DNA of 64,000 bases. It comes from Methylocaldum szegediense. GTDB taxonomy: Bacteria; Pseudomonadota; Gammaproteobacteria; Methylococcales; Methylococcaceae. The translations under genes and the position numbers were made by a program. A model generated the notes under the pieces. It ran no database searches and was not told the origin of the DNA. It saw nothing but the letters and a program-made list of their open reading frames with translations. This document shows, one piece after another, positions 57,437-64,000 of the stretch; the stretch's first letter is position 1; each line of letters starts with the position of its first letter. Where the stretch lies: contig NZ_OX458333.1 of NCBI RefSeq assembly GCF_949769195.1, forward strand, positions 4,684,001 to 4,748,000, in the 5' to 3' direction.

Positions 57437-58771
57437 ATGGCGGCAAGAGCACGCAAGAAATCGCTTCCCCAGGAGGCATTCCCCGCGCATATCGAATCGT
57501 TCGCTCATGATGGGCGAGGCGTCGCTCGCGTTGACGGCAAGGCCGTATTCATCGAGGGCGCGTTGCCGGGTGAAGACGTGACCTTCGTCTATACATCGAT
57601 TCACCGTGACTATGCTGAGGGCAAGATCGAGCAGGTCGTGACGCCAGCGCCCGGAAGGGTTCAGCCTCGCTGCCCGAGTTTCGGCGTTTGCGGCGGATGT
57701 AGCTTTCAGCATCTGACCGATGCGGCGCAGATCGAGGAAAAGCAAAAGCTGTTGCTGGATCAGTTCAGGCGTATCGGCAAGATCGAGGAGGTGGCGTTAT
57801 GGCCGCCGTTGACCGGTCCTCATTGGGGGTATCGTCATAAAGCTCGTCTCGGCGTGAAATGGGTTCCGAAGAAAGGACGGGTCTTGGTCGGTTTTCGCGA
57901 GCGCTCAAGTCCCTTCACTACGGACTTGGCGTTTTGCCCCGTGCTGCACCCGAAAGTGGGCGAGCGGCTTCAGGATTTATCCGAACTGATAGGCTCGCTG
58001 AGCGTCAAGGACCGGCTGCCGCAGATCGAGGTTGCGGTGGGTGACGAACGCGCTGCCCTGGTGTTCCGCATCCTTGAGAATGCATCGCCGGACGATCTGG
58101 AAAAATTGGCGGCATTCGGTGTGAGTTTCGGCTTTGACATCTATCTGCAGCGGCAGGGCCCCGACTCGGTCATGCCGCTTCATCCCGAGAACCCGCCGAT
58201 GCTGAGCTATGCATTGGTGAACCAGGGTATCGAATTTCGCTTCAAGCCCACCGACTTCACGCAGGTCAACGTGGACATCAACCGTAAAATGGTAGACCGA
58301 GTGATGGATGTGCTCGATCCGGTGGCGGGCGATACGGTGCTCGACCTCTTTTGTGGGATCGGCAATTTCACGCTACCGATCGCGAAACGTGCGCAGCACG
58401 TCGTCGGTGTCGAAGGTAATCCGGAATCGGTGGAGCGGGCCCGCCAGAACGCGGCAGACAACGGTTTGGATAACGTCGAGTTCCATGTCGCCGATTTGAC
58501 TCAGGACTTGAAGGATGCGGCTTGGGCGCATCGGCGATATGACAAGATCTTGCTCGATCCGTCTCGAGCCGGTGCCGAAGAGGTATTGTCCTATGTGCCG
58601 CGTTGGGCGCCGAACCGCATCGTCTACGTTTCCTGCAATCCGTCCACGTTGGCTCGGGATGCGGGCATTCTGGTTCATCGGCACGGCTATCGTCTGATTC
58701 TCGCAGGCGTCATGGACATGTTTCCGCAGACGGCCCATGTCGAATCCATCGCGCTGTTCGGAAAGGCGTGA
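57437..58771 (+). CDS. rlmD: 23S rRNA (uracil-1939-C5)-methyltransferase
   Basis: 444 residues from the ATG at 57437. An N-terminal TRAM domain, the [4Fe-4S] cysteines in RCPSFGVCGGCSFQHL, SAM-binding VLDLFCGIGNFTLPIA, and the catalytic Cys in YVSCNPSTLARD are all present. It methylates U1939 of 23S rRNA. The start follows cysM by 2 bp, so the two are co-transcribed. Confidence 0.97.
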   Translation: MAARARKKSLPQEAFPAHIESFAHDGRGVARVDGKAVFIEGALPGEDVTFVYTSIHRDYAEGKIEQVVTPAPGRVQPRCPSFGVCGGCSFQHLTDAAQIEEKQKLLLDQFRRIGKIEEVALWPPLTGPHWGYRHKARLGVKWVPKKGRVLVGFRERSSPFTTDLAFCPVLHPKVGERLQDLSELIGSLSVKDRLPQIEVAVGDERAALVFRILENASPDDLEKLAAFGVSFGFDIYLQRQGPDSVMPLHPENPPMLSYALVNQGIEFRFKPTDFTQVNVDINRKMVDRVMDVLDPVAGDTVLDLFCGIGNFTLPIAKRAQHVVGVEGNPESVERARQNAADNGLDNVEFHVADLTQDLKDAAWAHRRYDKILLDPSRAGAEEVLSYVPRWAPNRIVYVSCNPSTLARDAGILVHRHGYRLILAGVMDMFPQTAHVESIALFGKA

Positions 58772-59283
58772 GGCGTGCCGTGGAGTGCGATTGCTCTGCA
58801 CCACTGCGCTATCTTCGGGTCAGCATTCCCCGCCAGGAACTCGATCTTATCGAGGCCGGCCGGGTGGTTCAAACCTGGCCCGTGTCCACGGCCAGGAACG
58901 GTCCCGGCGAGCGCATGGGCAGCGGCTGCACGCCGCGCGGATGGCACCGCATTCGGGCTAAGATCGGCGCAGGGCTCCCTCTCGGCACGGTATTCAAAGG
59001 GCGGCGTCCGACCGGCGAAATCTACGATGCCGCACTCGAAGCTCAATTCCCAGGCCGGGATTGGATACTCACCCGAATTCTCTGGCTGGGTGGCTTAGAG
59101 CCCGGTTTCAACCGGTACGGGGAGGTGGATACAACGTGGCGCTATATCTACATACACGGAAGTCCCGATTCCGGAGTCAATGGAACCCCGTCGTCCCACG
59201 GTTGTATCCGCATGAAGAATGTAGACGTAGCCGATTTATTCGAGCGGGTGGACGTGGGAACGCGGGTGTTGATTGAATCGTAA
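58768..59283 (+). CDS. L,D-transpeptidase (YkuD domain) without a signal peptide
   Basis: 171 residues from a GTG overlapping the rlmD stop (GTGA). A second GTG at 58780 is possible. The YkuD motif is HGSPDSG followed by SSHGCIRMKN with catalytic His and Cys. The N-terminus (MRRAVECDCSAPLRYLRVSI) shows no signal sequence, unlike enzymes that cross-link peptidoglycan in the periplasm, so either the protein acts in the cytosol or it is exported by another route. This short class is common in Gammaproteobacteria. Confidence 0.88.
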   Translation: MRRAVECDCSAPLRYLRVSIPRQELDLIEAGRVVQTWPVSTARNGPGERMGSGCTPRGWHRIRAKIGAGLPLGTVFKGRRPTGEIYDAALEAQFPGRDWILTRILWLGGLEPGFNRYGEVDTTWRYIYIHGSPDSGVNGTPSSHGCIRMKNVDVADLFERVDVGTRVLIES

Positions 59284-59469
59284 AACGGTAGAAGGATAGC
59301 TTGGGTGCGAATGGTGCATACCTGCGTACTGCCGGGTTGGATGGGCACGCAGACCTGGAACAATGGAACGAGGTGTTGTTCGTCAGGCTATCACGCGCGT
59401 CAAGCTTACTGAGTCGCGGCGCGAAGGGCATGGCCGCCGCGCTCACCCGACGGCGCAACCAAGCGGGCT

Positions 59470-59925
59470 TTACTCGGTTGCGGTTGGTGGTACGTTCAGA
59501 ATGAAGGTCACCGGTCCGTCGTTGACCAGTTCGATCTGCATGTTAGCGCCGAACCGTCCGGTTTCCACAGGCGAGTGCCGGGCCCGCACCTTTTCAACAA
59601 AATAGTCGAACAGACGCTTTCCGGTCTCGGGATCAGCAGCGGGCGTGAAGCTCGGACGCATCCCCTTTCGGGTATCGGCTGCCAGCGTGAACTGGGAGAC
59701 CAGCAAGACTCCGCCACCGACATCCATCACATTGAGATTCATCTTGTCCTCGGCATCGGCGAAGATTCGATAACCCAAAATACGCTCAGCTAGCCGGTCC
59801 GCTTGCGCTTCGGTATCGCCTCGTTCGACCGCGACCAGCGCAAGTATCCCGTGGCCGATCTTTCCGACGCTCTCGCCGGCTACGGTCACCTCGGCCCGCG
59901 TGACTCTCTGAATGACGGCAATCAT
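59470..59925 (-). CDS. dtd: D-aminoacyl-tRNA deacylase
   Basis: 151 residues. [17 protein letters not shown] carries the catalytic Thr/Ser region, and NDGPVTFIL contains the cross-subunit Gly-Pro motif. It hydrolyses D-amino acids from tRNA. It starts 3 bp after the rhodanese stop, so the two form an operon with mtkB upstream. Confidence 0.97.
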   Translation of the reverse strand: MIAVIQRVTRAEVTVAGESVGKIGHGILALVAVERGDTEAQADRLAERILGYRIFADAEDKMNLNVMDVGGGVLLVSQFTLAADTRKGMRPSFTPAADPETGKRLFDYFVEKVRARHSPVETGRFGANMQIELVNDGPVTFILNVPPTATE

Positions 59926-59927
59926 GA

Positions 59928-60247
59928 TCAGTACCGTGACATTTCAAGGGCGACATCCCGCGCCCAGGCGTCTATGCCTCCCCGAAGATTGACGATATCG
60001 GCGAAACCTTGGCGTTCTAGGTAATCGCCCACCATTCGGCTGCGGATGCCGTGATGGCAAATGACGACGATTTCCCGCTCCGGATCGAGTTCGGCAAGCC
60101 GGGAAGAAATATCGTTCATCGGAATGTGCAGGCTGCCTTCAATGTGGCAGTAGGCGTATTCCTGCGGTTCGCGTACGTCGAGCAGCAAGGGTTTGGTGTC
60201 TGCGGTCTCGAGATAGCGTTTAAGCCCGAGGGAGAGATATCGCGCAT
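59928..60247 (-). pseudogene. Rhodanese-like sulfurtransferase with a 5' frameshift
   Basis: The main frame encodes LKRYLETADTKPLLLDVREPQ and then the active-site loop CHHGIRSRMVGDYL, a single-domain rhodanese. It has no ATG: the only in-frame start is a TTG at 60188, which cuts off the first helix. In another frame an ATG at 60247 with AAGGG upstream reads MRDISPSG and would join the main frame if one nucleotide were added near 60224-60228; the total of 320 nt is one short of a multiple of three. Either a one-base deletion, a sequencing error, or use of TTG. Confidence 0.8.
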
Positions 60248-60374
60248 GTCATTACCCTTAACAAAGCCGGCTGCGCGGATTTTCCTCATCGCACGCAGAC
60301 GTGTAGGCCGGCAATCCCTTGCGGACCCGCCGTGTCGGAGAAGGATTCACAACCTACGCCAGACTACGATTCGA

Positions 60375-61265
60375 TTATTTGACGGCGATGCCGTGTTCCT
60401 TCATCGCCCGCAATACGGTTTGACCGATGTGAGCCGGGTTCCGGGAGACGTAGAGCCCTAGCGCCTCCATGGCGTCCATCTTGGCGCTGGCCGTGTCGTC
60501 CTCGTTGGAAATGATCGCGCCGGCATGACCCATGCGTCGGCCCGTGGGGGCGGAAACACCGGCGACAAAACCAACGACGGGTTTTTTCATGTTTTCCTTC
60601 GCCCAGCGAGCCGCCGCCACTTCCTGAGGACCTCCGATTTCACCGATCATGACCACAATGTCGGTTTCAGGATCGGCCTCGAAAGCACGTAACACGGTCA
60701 GGAAATCGGTGCCGTTGATTGGATCGCCGCCGATACCAACCGAGGTGCTGATGCCAAGTCCCAGAGCAGCCATTTGCTCGGTTGCCTCGTAATTGAGCGT
60801 TCCCGAACGGGAAACGATGCCAACGTTGCCTTTCTTGTAAATGTGCGAAGGCATGATGCCGACCTTGCATTCGCCTGGCGTGATGATGCCGGGCGTATTC
60901 GGTCCGACGATGATCGTATCCTTGCCGGTGCGGAAGCGCTGCAGGCGGATCATGTCATGTATGGGAACGCCGTCGGCGATGGTCACGGCGACTTTGATTC
61001 CGGCATCGATGGCTTCCATCAGTGCGTCGGCGCTGAACGGCGGAGGCACGAATACGGCGGATACATCCGCACCGGTGGCGGCCACGGCCTCGGCCACGGT
61101 GTCGAATACCGGCAGCCCCAAATGCGTGGTGCCGCCTTTGCCGGGCGTGACGCCGCCGACGACATTGGTTCCGATTTTCATCGCGTCCTCGGCGTGGAAG
61201 GTGGCGTGCTCGCCGGTGAAGCCCTGAAAGATGACCCTGGAGTTTTTGTTAACGAATACGCTCAT
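60375..61265 (-). CDS. mtkB: Malate-CoA ligase alpha subunit (succinyl-CoA synthetase family)
   Basis: 296 residues. CoA-binding TGEHATFHAEDAMKIGTNVVGG and the phosphohistidine site near SRSGTLNYEATEQM, plus MGHAGAII (His of GHAGA). The family alone fits sucD, but the gene is beside mcl, so malate-CoA ligase (malate thiokinase) of the serine cycle is the better call. With MtkA it makes malyl-CoA from malate, CoA and ATP. It starts 6 bp after mtkA. Confidence 0.88.
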   Translation of the reverse strand: MSVFVNKNSRVIFQGFTGEHATFHAEDAMKIGTNVVGGVTPGKGGTTHLGLPVFDTVAEAVAATGADVSAVFVPPPFSADALMEAIDAGIKVAVTIADGVPIHDMIRLQRFRTGKDTIIVGPNTPGIITPGECKVGIMPSHIYKKGNVGIVSRSGTLNYEATEQMAALGLGISTSVGIGGDPINGTDFLTVLRAFEADPETDIVVMIGEIGGPQEVAAARWAKENMKKPVVGFVAGVSAPTGRRMGHAGAIISNEDDTASAKMDAMEALGLYVSRNPAHIGQTVLRAMKEHGIAVK

Positions 61266-61271
61266 GGATAC

Positions 61272-62441
61272 TTACCCTCTCACCGTTGCGACCGCTTTAG
61301 TGGCGGCGTCGTCCAGATTTTCCGCGGTAATGAAGGAGAGGCCGGATTCCGCCAGGATCTTGCGGCCTTCTTCGACATTGGTGCCGGCCAGACGCACGAT
61401 CAGCGGAACCTTGATTTGGAGGCTGTTGCAAGCCTGGATCAAACCTTTGGCGATCCAGTCGCAGCGGTTGATGCCCGCGAAAATGTTAACCAGGATGCAC
61501 TTGACGTTCGGATCTTCCAGCACGATACGGCAGGCGTTGGTGACTTTCTCGGGAGAGGCGCCGCCGCCGACATCGAGAAAGTTGGCGGGGCGTCCGCCGT
61601 GCAGTGTGATGGCATCCAGAGACGCCATGGCGAGACCGGCGCCGTTGACGATGCAGCCGATGTTGCCGTCGAGTGCGATGTAGTTGAGGCCATGCCCGGA
61701 CGCTTCGACTTCTTTCGGGTCTTCCTCGGCCAGGTCGCGCATCTCGGTGATGGCTTTCTGGCGATAGAGAGCGTTGTCGTCGAAGTTGAATTTGGCGTCT
61801 AACACCATCAGTTTGTTGGCGCCGTTGCCGACGATGGCGAGGGGGTTGATTTCGGCTTGCAAGGCATCCTTGTCGCGCATGCAGCGGTAAATTGCTTTCA
61901 TCAGCTTGACGGCCTGAGGCATCAGCTCGCCCTTAAGTCCAATGGCGGTGGCGACTTTGCGGCACTGAAAATCCAATAGGCCGATCGCCGGGTCGATGAC
62001 TTCCTTGACGATTTTCTCGGGAGTCCGTTTTGCTACCTCCTCGATATCCATCCCGCCCTCTTCGGAGGCGACGATCGTGATGCGCTGCGAGCCTCGGTCG
62101 ATTACGAATCCCAAATAAAATTCCTTTTTGATGTCGCTAGCCTGTTCGATCCAGACGCGCTGGACGATGGAACCTTCGGGACCAGTCTGATGGGTGACCA
62201 GGCGGGTGCCGATCATCGAATCGGCGATTTTCTGTACTTCCTCGATGGAATCGGCAATTTTCACGCCGCCCGCTTTGCCGCGACCACCGGCATGAATCTG
62301 TGCTTTGACGACCCACTTATTGCCGCCGATTTCTTCGGCCACTTGAGCTGCCTGCTGGTCGGAATAGGCGACGCCGCCAACGGGAACCGGCACACCATAT
62401 GATTTCAGCAGTTCCTTCGCTTGATATTCATGGATGTTCAC
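61272..62441 (-). CDS. mtkA: Malate-CoA ligase beta subunit (succinyl-CoA synthetase family)
   Basis: 389 residues: the ATP-grasp N-terminus ([35 protein letters not shown]) and the C-terminal ligase domain with [26 protein letters not shown] and [16 protein letters not shown]. The protein looks like SucC. Assignment to malate-CoA ligase rests on the mcl-mtkA-mtkB neighbourhood. It is expressed with mtkB. Confidence 0.88.
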   Translation of the reverse strand: MNIHEYQAKELLKSYGVPVPVGGVAYSDQQAAQVAEEIGGNKWVVKAQIHAGGRGKAGGVKIADSIEEVQKIADSMIGTRLVTHQTGPEGSIVQRVWIEQASDIKKEFYLGFVIDRGSQRITIVASEEGGMDIEEVAKRTPEKIVKEVIDPAIGLLDFQCRKVATAIGLKGELMPQAVKLMKAIYRCMRDKDALQAEINPLAIVGNGANKLMVLDAKFNFDDNALYRQKAITEMRDLAEEDPKEVEASGHGLNYIALDGNIGCIVNGAGLAMASLDAITLHGGRPANFLDVGGGASPEKVTNACRIVLEDPNVKCILVNIFAGINRCDWIAKGLIQACNSLQIKVPLIVRLAGTNVEEGRKILAESGLSFITAENLDDAATKAVATVRG

Positions 62442-62861
62442 TGCTTGCTTTCCTCTCTAGTCAATGTAGGTCGGACTGAAATTATGATGCCCGACAAGCA
62501 TCGTTACATTGCGAGGTTGTCGGGATTTTCGATCGCACACGGTCGCTTTGGCCACGGACTTTCTTTTAGTTCGGCCATCTTAAGGAAGCTCTGATCAAGT
62601 CGCCATCCCGAAGCAGCGACCCGTGCAACGGAATGATTCGGCAGGTTTTTATTTAACCCGATCACGTCGCGCACTCCCAATGCAGAACCGCAAGCGGCAC
62701 CCGTTCGCCGGAACCGAACGAGAATGTGCGAAGCACGGCCCGAAGGTTGAGCCGCAGGGATAGGGCGAGTAAATCGGCCGCGCCGCGCCAATTTATCGCG
62801 GAGCGAGAGAGCCTATTCAGAATCTTCTTGGCCAAAGATAACCCAGTCTTAAGACAAGACG
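62442..62861. repeat. Gene-free interval between mtkA and mcl with dispersed repeat
   Basis: Contains ttaaggaagctctgatc at 62580-62596, the same motif as at 41332-41349 and 63975-63995. The remainder shows no ORF. The 420-bp gap means mcl and mtkAB may have separate promoters. Confidence 0.6.
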
Positions 62862-63827
62862 TTAGGACCTCCGGGCTTCGATCTGTTCGATTTGTCGTAC
62901 GACGTTTTCCGCCATACGGATCGAGGCCGCGTCAATCAGTCGGCCATCTAGGGAAACGGCGCCTTTGCCTTCTTTTGCCGCCTTCTCCATTTCCGCCAGG
63001 ATTCGACGCGCGCGATTCACTTCTTTTTCGGTAGGTGTAAAGATTTCATTTGCCAGAGCAATCTGAGATGGGTGAATCGCCCATTTTCCCTCGCACCCCA
63101 GGGCGGCGGCACGGCGTGCGGCAGCCTTGTAACCTTCGGGATCGTTGAAATCGCCGAAGGGGCCGTCGATGGGCCGCAGCCCGTAGGCTCGGCAGGCGGC
63201 TACCATACGGGAAATACCGAAATGCCATTGATCGCCCCAATGGAAATGACGCTGGCCGTTTTCGTCGGGATCAGTCAGCATGCCGTAATCGGGATTGGCG
63301 CCGCCGATTTGTGTGGTGCGGGCGCGAACCGAGGCGGCATAGTCGGCGACGCCGAACACCATGGCCTCCATGCGCTCGGGGCAGCATCTCGCGATTTCTT
63401 CCACGTTCGCCATGCCCAAGGCGGTTTCTATGAGGACATGGATGTTGATGGGTTTGAAGCCTTTATAGGCTTCGATTTGAGACAACATGGTCGCAACGAA
63501 ATAGATGTCGGCGGGGCTGCCCACTTTGGGGATCAGAATGGTGTCAAGTTTATCGCCACAGGCTTCAACCACTTCTACGAGATCGCGGTAGGCGTAAGGG
63601 GTGTCGAGTCCGTTGATTCGGATGGAGACGGCGCATTTCGACCAGTCGTAGGTTTTCAACGCTTCGATGATGTTGGCCCGCGCCTGCTCCTTGTCGTCCG
63701 GGGCGACGGCGTCTTCCAAATCGAGAAAGACCACGTCGGCGCCGGAGTTGGGGGCTTTTTCCAGCATGCGCTTATTGCTGCCGGGAACAGCCAACTCGCT
63801 ACGATGTAATCGATTTTTTACAGCCAT
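62862..63827 (-). CDS. mcl: Malyl-CoA lyase
   Basis: 321 residues from the ATG at 63827, NRLHRSELAVPGSNKRMLEKA; a longer frame to 63944 is not conserved. HpcH/HpaI-CitE fold: ADVVFLDLEDAVAPDDKEQAR, then the metal-binding Glu in HVLIETALGMANVEEIA and GVADYAASVRARTTQIGG, GKWAIHPSQIALAN. It cleaves malyl-CoA to acetyl-CoA and glyoxylate, the carbon-release step of the serine cycle. In a gammaproteobacterium this marks a partial serine cycle next to the RuMP pathway. Confidence 0.95.
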   Translation of the reverse strand: MAVKNRLHRSELAVPGSNKRMLEKAPNSGADVVFLDLEDAVAPDDKEQARANIIEALKTYDWSKCAVSIRINGLDTPYAYRDLVEVVEACGDKLDTILIPKVGSPADIYFVATMLSQIEAYKGFKPINIHVLIETALGMANVEEIARCCPERMEAMVFGVADYAASVRARTTQIGGANPDYGMLTDPDENGQRHFHWGDQWHFGISRMVAACRAYGLRPIDGPFGDFNDPEGYKAAARRAAALGCEGKWAIHPSQIALANEIFTPTEKEVNRARRILAEMEKAAKEGKGAVSLDGRLIDAASIRMAENVVRQIEQIEARRS

Positions 63828-63974
63828 GTCGTATCTCTGAATATATGTTCTGGACCCTTGAATGTTGCATTCGAGCGAAACTTCACCGCGTCCCAATAAC
63901 AGGCAGTATCTTGAATTCCTTTTAGATTGATTCCCCGCAAGCAAAAAGCACGAGGGGACGGGCGTCCGCTTGGC

Positions 63975-63995
63975 GTTACGGAAGCTCTGATTCAG
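63975..63995. repeat. Dispersed repeat motif near window end
   Basis: gttacggaagctctgattca, related to 41332-41349 and 62580-62596. The interval 63828-64000 contains no other recognised feature. Confidence 0.55.
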
Positions 63996-64000
63996 TCCTT

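Noticed and set aside
60375-62441. sucC/sucD (succinyl-CoA synthetase) as the primary call
   Set aside because: Family similarity alone allows it, but the adjacent malyl-CoA lyase gene favours malate-CoA ligase.

Overview
The window looks like chromosome of a gammaproteobacterial methanotroph close to Methylococcus or Methylocaldum. It is GC-rich. It has a standard gammaproteobacterial thrS-infC-rpmI-rplT-pheST-ihfA cluster and a ubiG/gph/yciK block, together with serine-cycle genes for malyl-CoA lyase and the two malate-CoA ligase subunits (mcl, mtkA, mtkB). In Gammaproteobacteria those three are characteristic of type X methanotrophs. The genus is inferred from gene content; no rRNA gene is present.

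Layout. (1) 1-5290 is the edge of a CRISPR-Cas locus on the minus strand: a WYL-domain regulator, then the 5' two thirds of an HD-DEAH cas3 that runs off the left edge. Between them are a duplicated ~285 bp unit carrying a small conserved ORF, a VapBC-type toxin-antitoxin pair, dispersed repeats and a complete IS481-family element with a CCTAGG target duplication. (2) ~5293 to ~17920 (possibly 18130) is a reduced Mu-like transposable prophage: repressor, Ner-like protein, MuA transposase, a MuB with an in-frame amber stop, a possible GemA, an IscB C-terminal remnant near an omega-RNA-like double hairpin, Mor, a short tape measure protein and a Mu I-type protease. No terminase, portal or major capsid gene is recognisable. 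(3) 18160-64000 is ordinary chromosome: CIRCE-controlled groESL, a fatty-acid desaturase, two Slp lipoproteins, tRNA-Val, the thrS-to-ihfA cluster, argC, prmB, a GDSL esterase, aroC, an MFS carrier, the mtaD-ubiG-gph-yciK-sufT operon, cstA, cysJI, a three-gene signalling cluster, ispH, a cobalamin adenosyltransferase, rraA, a U32 peptidase-family gene, cysM, rlmD, an L,D-transpeptidase, dtd, a frameshifted rhodanese and mtkB-mtkA-mcl.

Themes. The housekeeping region is compact, with many 4-nt stop/start overlaps. Three otherwise good genes carry a single disabling change (MuB homologue, DUF2058 protein, rhodanese). The most unusual item is the duplicated small ORF between the WYL gene and cas3. 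Its C-terminus is conserved through synonymous changes only, and it resembles the C-terminal peptide of the division protein FtsZ. The prophage appears to have inserted just outside the ribosome-binding site of the WYL regulator, so CRISPR locus expression may now depend on prophage sequence.
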